Source: an uncultured Catenibacterium sp. (GTDB lineage: Bacteria > Bacillota_I > Bacilli_A > Erysipelotrichales > Coprobacillaceae). From it: a DNA stretch of 40,766 nt. The stretch is taken from the NCBI GenBank assembly GCA_900540685.1, contig UQGS01000016.1, positions 1-40,766 of the forward strand, read 5' to 3'. The first letter of the stretch is position 1, and the number at the start of each line of letters is the position of its first letter. Under the pieces are notes generated by a model. The model ran no database searches, was not told the origin of the DNA, and worked only from the letters and a program-made list of their open reading frames with translations. A program made the translations under genes and the position numbers. Below, piece after piece: positions 5,025 to 13,964 of this stretch.

Positions 5025-7667
5025 ATGCCTAGTAAAAAACAAGAAATTAGAAAACAAGTAAAGAAAAAGTTAAAAAAGGAAGGAATGGAGCATCAGGAAC
5101 TCAATCAGGATGCTGAAATCGTCGATTTAGGCGATCATCGTGGGGATGATATCATTGTAGAATCATTTGATGATATCAAGACAGATGCAAAACCATTACC
5201 ATTCTCTACAACACCTCAGAAAGAGAAAAAAGGAATTACTGGCCGTATTAAAAGCATTTTTTCACAGGACAGTTCTATTCTACGTAAATTAGAAAAACAG
5301 GCAGATGAAATTATTGCGATAGAACCTCAGGCACAGGCGATGAGTGATGAAGAATTATGCGCTCAGACTCAGTTCTTTAAGGACCGTCTTGCAAAGGGTG
5401 AAACATTAGATGATATTTTACCAGAAGCATTTGCAGTTGTACGTGAAGCAGCTTACAGAGTACTAGGACTCAAAGCCTTCAAAGTACAGTTAATGGGTGC
5501 TATTTCACTTCATAATGGTGATATTGCAGAAATGAAAACAGGTGAAGGTAAAACTTTAACATCAATCTTCCCAGTTTATTTGAATGCCTTAGATGGTAAA
5601 GGCGTTCATGTAGTAACAGTTAACGAATATTTAGCACGTCGTGACTGTGAATTAAATGGTCAGGTTTACAAGTTCTTAGGCTTGACTGTTGGTTTAAATG
5701 AAAGAGAACTAGATGCAGATGATAAGAGAAAACAGCATGCATGTGATATTACATATACTACAAATGCTGAATTAGGATTCGATTACTTACGTGATAACAT
5801 GGTGACTAACTATGAAGATAAAGTACTTCGTCCATTACATTATGCATTAGTCGATGAAGTAGACTCTATCTTAATCGATGAATCACGTACTCCATTAATT
5901 ATCAGTGGTGGTAAAAAGAAGACAGCTTCTATGTATGTATCTGCTGACCACTTCGCTAAGAGCTTAAAGAATGAAAAGGATTATCAGGTAGATGTTGAAA
6001 GTAAGACATGTACATTAACACCTGATGGTATCGCAAAAGCAGAAAAAGCATTTAATGTGGAAAACTTATATGATCCACAAAATACTGCTTTAGTACACTA
6101 TATCAACCAGGCACTTAAAGCGAACTATACAATGACTAAGGACATTGAATACATGATTGCAACTGAAGATGGCAGCCATGATATTAGAAATGCCTCTATT
6201 ATGATCATTGACCAGTTTACTGGACGTGTTATGCCAGGTCGTGCTTATTCTGATGGTTTACATCAGGCTATTGAAGCAAAAGAAGGTGTACCAATTAAAG
6301 AAGAAACTGTTACACTTGCCACAATTACTTATCAGAACTTCTTCAGATTATTTGATAAGTTAGCTGGTATGACAGGTACTGCAAAGACTGAAGAAGAAGA
6401 ATTCCGTCAGATCTATAACATGCGTGTTGTAGTTATTCCTACAAACAAGCCTGTTATTCGTGATGATAAACCAGATTTAGTATTCTCTAGCAAGAAGGCT
6501 AAATATGCAGCTATTATTAGAGAAGTAGAAATGCGCCATGCTTATGGTCAGCCTATCCTTCTTGGTACAGTGGCTGTAGAAACATCTGAAATCTTATCTA
6601 AGATGTTAAGCGCTAAAGGTATTAAGCATAATACATTAAACGCTAAGAACCATGCTAAAGAAGCTGCTATTATCGCTAAGGCTGGTGTGAAGGGTGCTGT
6701 TACTATCGCTACTAACATGGCTGGTCGTGGTACTGATATTAAGCTAGGTGAAGGCGTGGCTGAAATTGGTGGTTTAATGGTTATTGGTTCTGAACGTCAT
6801 GAATCTAGACGTATCGATAACCAGTTAAGAGGACGTTCTGGTCGTCAGGGTGACCCAGGATGTTCACAGTTCTTTGTATCATTTGAAGATGAATTGATGC
6901 AGAGATTCGCAAGTGAAAAGATCAAAGCTCTCACTGATTCATTCATGGATGATGAAGCTATTGAATCTAAGATGGTCACTAAGTCTATTGAAACTGCTCA
7001 GAAGCGTGTAGAAGGTCAGAACTTCGATATGCGTAAACAGTTACTAGAATATGATGATATTATGCGTCAGCAGCGTGAAATCATGTATAAAGAAAGAGAT
7101 GATATCATGCGTTCTAAAGACTTATCAGACATCATCAAGGGTGAATTCTTAACAGCCATCGAACTAGATATTCCTAAGTTCACTAATAATGAAGGTAAGA
7201 AGCCAGTTGTAGATGTAGAAAAATTCTTAAGCTATGTTGGTAAGAACTACATGTTATTAAGTGAATTAGTGGCTAAGAATCCTGATGTAGCTGTGAATGA
7301 TCCTCAGAAGATCATTGATGCAGTGAGTGAAGTAGTCTTCATGAGCTATGAAAACAGATTCAATAAAGATCTAGAAGATTCAGTAAAACTTGATTATGAA
7401 CGCCGTGTTCTTTTAGGTATCATTGACCATACATGGATCAACCATATTGATGCAATGCAGAAACTTAGAAATGGTATCTACTTAAGAGCTTATGCACAGC
7501 GTGATCCTCTTCAGGAATATACAGAAGAAGGTTTCTATATGTTCGAAGAGATGACAAAATCTATTTCTCAGGAAATTGCTCGTAACATTGTCCATATGGG
7601 TATCCGTCCTGGTACAGAAGCAGAAATGAACATTCCAGAAATCAAGGTTGAACTTGAATTTAAATAA
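5025..7667 (+). CDS. secA: Preprotein translocase ATPase SecA
   Basis: SecA drives secretory proteins through SecYEG using ATP. The 880-residue protein has all core motifs: Walker A MKTGEGKT near residue 170, the DEAD-type LVDEVDSILIDESRTP, the preprotein-binding domain, and motif VI region GRGTDIKLG with QLRGRSGRQGDPG. Two oddities are visible. First, about 70 lysine/aspartate-rich residues precede the point where SecA normally begins; homology seems to start near GRIKSIFSQDSSILRKLE. The promoter and AAAGGAG site support the upstream ATG. Second, the C-terminus stops at EIKVELEFK with no cysteine-rich zinc/SecB-binding tail. The stop overlaps the prfB start (TAATG). Confidence 0.96.
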   Translation: MPSKKQEIRKQVKKKLKKEGMEHQELNQDAEIVDLGDHRGDDIIVESFDDIKTDAKPLPFSTTPQKEKKGITGRIKSIFSQDSSILRKLEKQADEIIAIEPQAQAMSDEELCAQTQFFKDRLAKGETLDDILPEAFAVVREAAYRVLGLKAFKVQLMGAISLHNGDIAEMKTGEGKTLTSIFPVYLNALDGKGVHVVTVNEYLARRDCELNGQVYKFLGLTVGLNERELDADDKRKQHACDITYTTNAELGFDYLRDNMVTNYEDKVLRPLHYALVDEVDSILIDESRTPLIISGGKKKTASMYVSADHFAKSLKNEKDYQVDVESKTCTLTPDGIAKAEKAFNVENLYDPQNTALVHYINQALKANYTMTKDIEYMIATEDGSHDIRNASIMIIDQFTGRVMPGRAYSDGLHQAIEAKEGVPIKEETVTLATITYQNFFRLFDKLAGMTGTAKTEEEEFRQIYNMRVVVIPTNKPVIRDDKPDLVFSSKKAKYAAIIREVEMRHAYGQPILLGTVAVETSEILSKMLSAKGIKHNTLNAKNHAKEAAIIAKAGVKGAVTIATNMAGRGTDIKLGEGVAEIGGLMVIGSERHESRRIDNQLRGRSGRQGDPGCSQFFVSFEDELMQRFASEKIKALTDSFMDDEAIESKMVTKSIETAQKRVEGQNFDMRKQLLEYDDIMRQQREIMYKERDDIMRSKDLSDIIKGEFLTAIELDIPKFTNNEGKKPVVDVEKFLSYVGKNYMLLSELVAKNPDVAVNDPQKIIDAVSEVVFMSYENRFNKDLEDSVKLDYERRVLLGIIDHTWINHIDAMQKLRNGIYLRAYAQRDPLQEYTEEGFYMFEEMTKSISQEIARNIVHMGIRPGTEAEMNIPEIKVELEFK

Positions 7668-8782
7668 TGGAATTATATGAAATCAAAAACGGGCTGGAAG
7701 ATGCCCGTTTATTATTAGACCAATTATATGTTTCTGCAAATATTGAAGTACTAAAAAGAGAAATAGAAGGACTGACTGTACAGACAATGGACGAACATTT
7801 CTGGGATGATCAGGCACATGCCACTAAGGTATATGCTCATCTAAATGAAATGAAGAAAGTGGCTGATACAGATGATTCTTTAGAGGCAAGTTATAAAGAA
7901 CTTCTTGAAGTTTATGAATATGTCAAGGATACAGAAGATCCTGACTTCATGGCTTCTTTAGAAGAAGATTATATGACGTTCCATAAGAACCTAGATGAAT
8001 ATGAAAAGACATTATTATTTGATCAGGAATATGATCATTCTAATGCGATTGTAGAAATTCATCCTGGGGCTGGAGGAACTGAATCTCAGGACTGGGCTGA
8101 GATGCTTATGCGTATGTATATACGTTATGGCGAAAAGAAAGGATGGAAGGTTGACGTTGATGATTATCTTGCAGGTGATGAAGCAGGATTAAAATCATGT
8201 TCTATCCGTTTTACTGGTTATAATGCGTATGGTCATTTAAGAGCAGAGAAGGGTGTTCATAGACTTGTACGTATTTCACCGTTTGATTCATCAAAAAGAA
8301 GACATACATCATTCGCGTCTGTAGAAGTTTCACCTGAAATTGATGATGATATTGAGATTACAATTGATCCTAAGGATCTCCGTATTGATACATATCGTGC
8401 ATCTGGTGCTGGAGGACAGCATATCAATAAAACTGATTCAGCAGTCCGTATTACGCATATTCCTACGAATACAGTTGTTTCTTGTCAGTCACAGCGTTCA
8501 CAGTTACAGAATAGAGAACAGGCTATGTTGATGTTAAAGAGTAAATTGTATTTATTAATGCAGGAAGCTCATGCTGAAAAACTATCTGAAATTCAAGGTG
8601 AAAAGAAGAATATTGAATGGGGATCTCAGATTCGTTCTTATGTTCTTCATCCTTATTCTATGGTCAAAGATAACCGTTCAGGTTATGAATCAAATGATCC
8701 AAAGAAAATATTAGATGGTGAACTTGATGATCTTATTTATGCTTATCTAAGATCTCAGGTTAAGGAGAAAAATAATGAGTAA
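7667..8782 (+). CDS. prfB: Peptide chain release factor 2 (RF2)
   Basis: RF2 ends translation at UGA and UAA. The 371-residue protein carries the stop-codon anticodon SPF (RISPFDS) and the catalytic GGQ loop (SGAGGQHINKTDS) near residue 248. Most RF2 genes need a programmed +1 frameshift at an in-frame UGA near codon 25. Here the whole protein, from MELYEIKNGLEDARLLLDQL through the following helix, is in one frame, so this autoregulation is absent. The start overlaps the secA stop by one base (TAATG); the end overlaps the next gene by 8 bases. Confidence 0.95.
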   Translation: MELYEIKNGLEDARLLLDQLYVSANIEVLKREIEGLTVQTMDEHFWDDQAHATKVYAHLNEMKKVADTDDSLEASYKELLEVYEYVKDTEDPDFMASLEEDYMTFHKNLDEYEKTLLFDQEYDHSNAIVEIHPGAGGTESQDWAEMLMRMYIRYGEKKGWKVDVDDYLAGDEAGLKSCSIRFTGYNAYGHLRAEKGVHRLVRISPFDSSKRRHTSFASVEVSPEIDDDIEITIDPKDLRIDTYRASGAGGQHINKTDSAVRITHIPTNTVVSCQSQRSQLQNREQAMLMLKSKLYLLMQEAHAEKLSEIQGEKKNIEWGSQIRSYVLHPYSMVKDNRSGYESNDPKKILDGELDDLIYAYLRSQVKEKNNE

Positions 8783-9671
8783 AATACATTCTGCAAAGAA
8801 ATTAGTCATTGATTTTATTTTAGTTATGTTAGGTAATGCCATCATGGCTCTTGGTACAGCAGGATTTGCGGTACCAGCTAAGATCATCCTTGGTGGAGCT
8901 TCAGGTCTTGCCCTTGCATTCCAACATTATGTGTTCTATGTTCATTTATCAACACTTGTACTTGCTATTAACGTTATCGCATTTATTGTTGGATATATTG
9001 TATTAGGTAAGAAGTTTGCAGTAGGCACACTTGTTTCCACATTTGCTTTCCCATTCTTCTTAGCACTATTTGAAAAGAGTCACTATCTCACTCACTTAAC
9101 TAAGGATACATTACTCGCTGCTGTTTATGCTGGTTTCCTTATTGGTGTAGGCTTAGGACTTGTATTAAGACTTGGTTATAGTACAGGTGGTATGGATATT
9201 CCACCATTACTAGTGAATAAGTATACCGGTCTTTCTCTAGGATTATTAATTAATATCTTTGATATTGTGATCCTAGTGATTCAGATTCCATTCTCAAATG
9301 TTGAAGAAATCCTCTATGGTATTATTACTGTAGTTATTTCTACATATATTATTGATAAGATGATGTTACTTGGACAAAATAACATCCAAGTTATTGTAGT
9401 ATCAGAGAAATATGAAGAAATTGCGGAACGTTTGATGAAGGATATGGATCGTGGATGTACATTCCTTAATATCACAACAGGATTCATGAAAAATGATTCC
9501 AAGGCTGTCATGGTTGTTTTCAACAGACGTGAATATGCCGCTTTCCATGATATTGTGAAAGAAATGGATCCAGAAGCATTTGAAATCACAAGTGAAGTCC
9601 ATAGCGTGAATGGTAGGGGATTCACTTTACCAAACGTTAATCTAGAAAGATGGTCAACTAAAGAAAATTAA
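8775..9671 (+). CDS. YitT-family membrane protein (DUF161 + DUF2179)
   Basis: A 298-residue protein with about five to six membrane helices in the first 200 residues (including the glycine-rich segments FAVPAKIILGGASGLALAF and RLGYSTGGMDI) followed by a soluble C-terminal domain of the DUF2179 type (QVIVVSEKYEEIAERLMKDM). This is the standard YitT layout; the transported substrate is not established. Start is ATG behind AAGGAG, overlapping prfB by 8 bases, so it is probably in the secA-prfB transcript. No clear terminator follows. Confidence 0.85.
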   Translation: MSKIHSAKKLVIDFILVMLGNAIMALGTAGFAVPAKIILGGASGLALAFQHYVFYVHLSTLVLAINVIAFIVGYIVLGKKFAVGTLVSTFAFPFFLALFEKSHYLTHLTKDTLLAAVYAGFLIGVGLGLVLRLGYSTGGMDIPPLLVNKYTGLSLGLLINIFDIVILVIQIPFSNVEEILYGIITVVISTYIIDKMMLLGQNNIQVIVVSEKYEEIAERLMKDMDRGCTFLNITTGFMKNDSKAVMVVFNRREYAAFHDIVKEMDPEAFEITSEVHSVNGRGFTLPNVNLERWSTKEN

Positions 9672-9699
9672 AATAAATCATTAATTATAATTTGTATGT

Positions 9700-9708
9700 G
9701 TTATAATG
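9700..9708 (+). promoter_or_regulatory. Extended -10 promoter of ftsEX
   Basis: TGT directly before TATAAT (9703-9708), 24 bases ahead of the ftsE start; the -35 region is weak. Confidence 0.6.
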
Positions 9709-9731
9709 GGGAAACAAAGGAGTGTGATGTT

Positions 9732-10433
9732 ATGCAAGAAATGATAAAACTTGAAAACGTAACAAAAGTTTATAAAACTGGCGTACGTGCTGTAAATGAC
9801 ATGTCACTTACAATCGATGCCGGCGAATTCGTTTATGTCATCGGTCCTACTGGTGCTGGTAAATCCACATTTATCAAGCTTCTCTATCGTGAAGAAAAAG
9901 CAACACAAGGTAAAGTTGTAGTAGATGGTACCGATGTATCTCGTATCAAGAACTCTAGAGTCCCATTTTTTAGACGTAAAATTGGAGTCGTGTTCCAGAA
10001 CTATCGTCTTCTACCAAAAAAGACAGTATTCGAAAATGTCGCTTTTGCGCTAGAAGTAACTAATACACCAAAAACTGAAATCAGAAAAAAGGTTCGTAAT
10101 GTACTAGAACTTGTAGGGCTAGAAGACAAAGCGAATTCGTTCCCACATGAATTATCAGGTGGGCAGCAGCAGCGTGTAGCGATTGCTCGTGCTATTGTCA
10201 ATCAGCCTAAGGTTCTCATTGCGGATGAACCAACAGGTAACCTAGATCCTGAAACATCTCAGGGAATCATTGAATTATTAGAAAGAATCAATGATGTCCG
10301 TCAGACAACTGTACTTGTTGTTACACATGACCGTGAAATCGTTCAGAGAAATAAGAAGAGAACTATTCTTATTGAAGATGGTTGTGTTACAACAGACACA
10401 AGTTTAGGAGGTTATCAGTCATGGAATTTGTAG
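9732..10433 (+). CDS. ftsE: Cell division ATP-binding protein FtsE
   Basis: FtsE is the ABC ATPase of the FtsEX complex, which controls peptidoglycan hydrolases during division. The 233-residue protein has Walker A GPTGAGKST, the Q-loop VFQNYRLL (a hallmark of FtsE), signature LSGGQQQRVAIARA and Walker B VLIADEPTGNLD. An upstream in-frame ATG at 9696 lies within the promoter, so I chose 9732, which has AAAGGAG at the proper distance. It overlaps ftsX by 13 bases. Confidence 0.95.
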   Translation: MQEMIKLENVTKVYKTGVRAVNDMSLTIDAGEFVYVIGPTGAGKSTFIKLLYREEKATQGKVVVDGTDVSRIKNSRVPFFRRKIGVVFQNYRLLPKKTVFENVAFALEVTNTPKTEIRKKVRNVLELVGLEDKANSFPHELSGGQQQRVAIARAIVNQPKVLIADEPTGNLDPETSQGIIELLERINDVRQTTVLVVTHDREIVQRNKKRTILIEDGCVTTDTSLGGYQSWNL

Positions 10434-11329
10434 AAGAATTAAAAGCAATGCCTAAGCATTGTAAAACTGCTTTCCAGAATATCTGGAGAAATGGTGTAAT
10501 GTCTATTTCATCTATCTTTGCAGTTACGATTACATTGATCTTGATTGGTGTTGTATCAGTCATTGCTATCAATGTGAATCATATGACTGTCAATATCGAA
10601 AACAGCTTAAATATCTATGTTAAGGTAGACCGTGGTGCGACTGATGAACAAAGTAAAGCTGTAGGTGATGAAATCAATAAATTAACTGGTATTAAGAAGG
10701 TTAATTATTCAAGTAAAGCAGAAGAATTAGAAAAGCTCATTGAATCACAGGATAAGAATTCAAGACAGCTATTTGAAAACTATCGTAGTGATAATCCACT
10801 TGGCGATGCTTATATCGTAGAAGTCAAAAATGCAAAGAATCTTGATAAAGTTGCGAAACAGATTGGCGATATCCCTTGTGTAAAAGAAGTCACTTATGGT
10901 GGTTCTTCTACAAATAAGCTTGTAGATATTCTTGAATCAGTACGTAATGGTGGAGCTATCTTTGTGGTTGCACTTATTGTGGTTGCTCTCTTTATGATTG
11001 CGAATACTATAAAAATCACTATTACATCTCGTTCTACTGAAATCTCAATTATGAGAATGGTGGGTGCATCTAACTGGTATATCCGTATTCCATTCATGTT
11101 AGAAGGGGTATTTATTGGCCTTATTGGTTCTATTGTGCCTTTAGCTATCTTAGCTTATGGTTATAAGTTTGCTTATGTGACAATGACATCATTGATGTCT
11201 TCAAACTTGATCACATTTATCCCACCTTATCCATTAGTATGGCAATTAGGCGGTTTCTTAGCATTACTTGGTGCTGTCGTAGGTTTAGTTGGTTCATTCT
11301 TCTCAGTACGTAAATTCTTGAAATTATAA
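10421..11329 (+). CDS. ftsX: Cell division membrane protein FtsX
   Basis: FtsX is the membrane partner of FtsE. The 302-residue product has an N-terminal cytoplasmic stretch, a first helix (residues about 24-46), a large extracellular loop of about 130 residues that would contact the hydrolase or its adaptor, and three C-terminal helices ending FFSVRKFLKL. The motif SRSTEISIMRMVGAS before the later helices is typical of FtsX-type permeases. The start at 10421 follows TAGGAGG; the upstream in-frame ATG within ftsE is not supported by a binding site. A strong terminator follows at once. Confidence 0.94.
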   Translation: MEFVEELKAMPKHCKTAFQNIWRNGVMSISSIFAVTITLILIGVVSVIAINVNHMTVNIENSLNIYVKVDRGATDEQSKAVGDEINKLTGIKKVNYSSKAEELEKLIESQDKNSRQLFENYRSDNPLGDAYIVEVKNAKNLDKVAKQIGDIPCVKEVTYGGSSTNKLVDILESVRNGGAIFVVALIVVALFMIANTIKITITSRSTEISIMRMVGASNWYIRIPFMLEGVFIGLIGSIVPLAILAYGYKFAYVTMTSLMSSNLITFIPPYPLVWQLGGFLALLGAVVGLVGSFFSVRKFLKL

Positions 11330-11352
11330 CTGCACATATGTGCAGTTTTTTT
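11329..11352 (+). terminator. Terminator of ftsEX
   Basis: The palindrome CTGCACATATGTGCAG (11330-11345) is followed by T7, beginning at the ftsX stop codon. Confidence 0.88.
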
Positions 11353-11377
11353 GTAGAATAAGAGTGAGGTGATAATC

Positions 11378-11776
11378 ATGACAGAAAGAGAACTCAAAGA
11401 GAAATGTTATATGGAGGCACTTGATGGAAGTATCTCCAATGTAAAGGTTGTACTCAATCATATGAAGAAGATTGATTTACAGGAAGGTATACTTGAAGAA
11501 GCTATACTAAATAAAGATCGTATGCGTACAATATTGCATCTAGAGCTTGCTTTAGCGGATTATTGTATTCTTCTAAGAAAAATGAAAGAAAACCAGTTTG
11601 TAAACTATTTGCCTCAGATGAGTAAAGATGTGAATGCACTTATTCACTGTAATCGCTTTGAGTATCATGATCATGTGATTATCGTTTATTCACAAAGAGG
11701 AGAAGAGGATATCGACATAGAACATCTGATTTCTTTTGGTGAAGACCTCTTAGAAAGATATGGTTTAAATGTGTAA
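11378..11776 (+). CDS. Unknown cytoplasmic protein, 132 residues
   Basis: I do not recognise this protein. It begins MTERELKEKCYMEALDG, has no signal peptide or membrane helix, and looks largely helical in the first 100 residues (SNVKVVLNHMKKIDLQEGILEEAI, split by short turns), with a strand-rich HDHVIIVYSQRGEEDIDIE near the end. The ATG at 11378 has GAGGTGAT at a normal distance; the GTG three codons upstream lies within that site and is less likely. It sits alone between the ftsX terminator and the gpmI promoter. Confidence 0.7.
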   Translation: MTERELKEKCYMEALDGSISNVKVVLNHMKKIDLQEGILEEAILNKDRMRTILHLELALADYCILLRKMKENQFVNYLPQMSKDVNALIHCNRFEYHDHVIIVYSQRGEEDIDIEHLISFGEDLLERYGLNV

Positions 11777-11793
11777 AATTTAAATCATGCTTA

Positions 11794-11822
11794 TTGAATT
11801 TCAAAGTGGATAATGCTATTAT
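11794..11822 (+). promoter_or_regulatory. Promoter of gpmI
   Basis: TTGAAT (11794-11799), a 17-base spacer, then TATTAT (11817-11822), 28 bases before the gene. Confidence 0.68.
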
Positions 11823-11850
11823 CTTTGAAGTATACGGAGGATGAAAAGTT

Positions 11851-13377
11851 ATGAAAAAAAGACCTATTGTTTTATGTATTATGGATGGTTACGGATTAAC
11901 TGATAGAGTTGATGGTAACGCAGTAAAGCTTGCTAATACACCTAATCTTGATGATTTAATGGCAATGTATCCTACTACAACTATTAAAGCTTGTGGTAAT
12001 GCTGTTGGTTTACCTGAAGGACAGATGGGTAACTCAGAAGTTGGTCATATGAATATTGGTGCAGGACGTACTGTTTATCAGTCACTTACTTTAATCAATA
12101 AAGCAATTAATGAAGGTACTTTCTTCAAAAATGAAAAATTTGTAGAAGCAGTAGAAAACGCTAAGAAGAATGATTCTAAGTTACATATCTGGGGATTATT
12201 ATCTAGCGGAGGAGTTCACTCTTCAAATGAACATATCTATGCATTATTAAAGCTTGCTAAAGAAGCTGGTTTAACTAAGGTTTATGTACACGCATTCTTA
12301 GATGGACGTGACGTAGCACCTGATTCAGCAGTAGATTTCGTTGGAGAACTTGCTGAAGAAATGAAGAAGATCGGTGTAGGTGAAATCGCATCTATCTCTG
12401 GTCGTTACTATGCTATGGACCGTGATAAGAGATTTGACCGTGTTAACTTAGCTTATGAAGCAATTGTTGATCATAAAGGAAACAGCTTCACTGATCCAGT
12501 ACAGTTCGTAAAAGATTCTTATGCTGAAGAAGTATTTGATGAATTCGTTGTACCAGGTTACAACTCAGCTGTAGACGGTGCTGTAGAAGATAACGATTCA
12601 GTCATCTTCGCTAACTTCCGTCCTGACAGAGCAATCCAGATTGCTACTGTTATGACAAATCCTGATTTCTATGCAGATAAGGGATATACACCAGCAACTA
12701 AGAGAAATGGTATCTATTTCGTATGTATGATGAAATATGCTGATTCAGTAAATGGTCATGTTGCATTCGCATTACCTGAATTAACTAACACATTTGGTGA
12801 TTATGTATCAGCTCAGGGATTAAAGCAGTTAAGAATTGCTGAAACTGAAAAGTATGCCCATGTAACATTCTTCTTTGATGGTGGAGAAGATAAGGAAATC
12901 GAAGGTGCTAAGCGTGACTTAATCAACTCACCTAAGGTTGCTACTTATGACTTACAGCCAGAAATGAGCGCTTACCTTGTAAAGGATAAGTTAATCGAAG
13001 AATTAGATTCTGGTGAATTCGATGTAGTCATCGTTAACTTCGCTAACTGCGACATGGTTGGTCATACAGGTGTTATTCCTGCAGCTATCAAAGCAGTTGA
13101 AGTTGTTGATGATTGTGTTGGTGAAGTATATGAAAAGGTTGCTGAACTTGGTGGAACTATGTTAATCACTGCTGACCATGGTAACGCTGAAAGACTTCTT
13201 GATGAAGAAGGTAACCCATTCACAGCACATACTACAAACGATGTACCTTTAATCGTAACAAACTCTCACCTTGAATTAAAAGAAGGCGGAAAACTTGGAG
13301 ACTTAGCTCCAACTATGTTACAGCTTCTAGGACTTGCTATCCCAGAAGAAATGGATGGTACAAGCCTTATTAAATAA
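11851..13377 (+). CDS. gpmI: 2,3-bisphosphoglycerate-independent phosphoglycerate mutase
   Basis: Converts 3-phosphoglycerate to 2-phosphoglycerate in glycolysis, using manganese. The 508-residue length is typical. Visible motifs are the N-terminal metal site MDGYGL, the phosphoserine region GQMGNSEVGHMNIGAG (the Ser of NSEVGH is the phosphorylated residue), HAFLDGRDV, SGRYYAMDRDKR, NFRPDRA and the C-terminal metal sites NCDMVGHTG and TADHGNAE. Its own promoter and a strong terminator make it a single-gene unit, and codon use suggests high expression. Confidence 0.97.
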   Translation: MKKRPIVLCIMDGYGLTDRVDGNAVKLANTPNLDDLMAMYPTTTIKACGNAVGLPEGQMGNSEVGHMNIGAGRTVYQSLTLINKAINEGTFFKNEKFVEAVENAKKNDSKLHIWGLLSSGGVHSSNEHIYALLKLAKEAGLTKVYVHAFLDGRDVAPDSAVDFVGELAEEMKKIGVGEIASISGRYYAMDRDKRFDRVNLAYEAIVDHKGNSFTDPVQFVKDSYAEEVFDEFVVPGYNSAVDGAVEDNDSVIFANFRPDRAIQIATVMTNPDFYADKGYTPATKRNGIYFVCMMKYADSVNGHVAFALPELTNTFGDYVSAQGLKQLRIAETEKYAHVTFFFDGGEDKEIEGAKRDLINSPKVATYDLQPEMSAYLVKDKLIEELDSGEFDVVIVNFANCDMVGHTGVIPAAIKAVEVVDDCVGEVYEKVAELGGTMLITADHGNAERLLDEEGNPFTAHTTNDVPLIVTNSHLELKEGGKLGDLAPTMLQLLGLAIPEEMDGTSLIK

Positions 13378-13387
13378 TTGAATTTCT

Positions 13388-13417
13388 AAAGCGAGACGTC
13401 ATAGTTTCGCTTTTTTT
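13388..13417 (+). terminator. Terminator of gpmI
   Basis: Stem AAAGCGAGAC (13388-13397) / GTTTCGCTTT (13404-13413, one mismatch) running into T7. Confidence 0.85.
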
Positions 13418-13454
13418 ATATTTGTGGTAAGATAGTCGAAAAGGAGAAATGAAA

Positions 13455-13958
13455 ATGAAGAAATTACTCATTTTATGCCTTTCTTTTATGCTTTTAGGCT
13501 GTAGTACATCTTCAGTTAAAAAAAAGAGTGTAAAAGGTATTAAAGAGATACAATATACAGAATTAAAGAAATTAATGAAAGAAGATGTTTCTTTCATGCT
13601 TTATCTTGGTCGTCCTGACTGTGGAGACTGTCAGGCTTTTGAACCAATCCTTGAAGACTATCTTAATAAGCATCCTAATGAAGGTGTTTATTACCTCAAT
13701 ATCAAAGCATATCGTGATGCATCACTTAAAGAAGATGCCACAAAAGAAGAAAAAGAGTTCTATAAGAACCTCTATAAAACATTTGATTTTAATTGGACAC
13801 CAACATTAGAAGTCATCTCAAAGGGTTCTGTTCAAAAGAAATATCAGTATCTTGATGAAGACTATTATTCAATCAAGGATCGTAGTCAACAGATCAAAAA
13901 GAAAAAAGAATTCATTACAGAATTCAAAGTATTTATGAATGATTATTTTAAGGAGTAA
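13455..13958 (+). CDS. Thioredoxin-like lipoprotein
   Basis: The product starts MKKLLILCLSFMLLGCS, a lipoprotein signal with lipobox LLGC, so it should be anchored outside the membrane. A thioredoxin fold follows, with an active site CGDC in RPDCGDCQAFEP and a cis-proline segment WTPTLEV. A role in disulfide exchange in surface proteins is likely; the substrate is unknown. Of two in-frame ATGs (13449 and 13455) I chose the second because GGAG at 13443-13446 is 8 bases from it but only 2 from the first. It probably forms an operon with the next gene, 6 bases downstream. Confidence 0.82.
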   Translation: MKKLLILCLSFMLLGCSTSSVKKKSVKGIKEIQYTELKKLMKEDVSFMLYLGRPDCGDCQAFEPILEDYLNKHPNEGVYYLNIKAYRDASLKEDATKEEKEFYKNLYKTFDFNWTPTLEVISKGSVQKKYQYLDEDYYSIKDRSQQIKKKKEFITEFKVFMNDYFKE

Positions 13959-13964
13959 TAAATT

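Noticed and set aside
9696..9731. Upstream ATG for ftsE at 9696
   Set aside because: It overlaps the -10 box and has no ribosome binding site; the ATG at 9732 has AAAGGAG.
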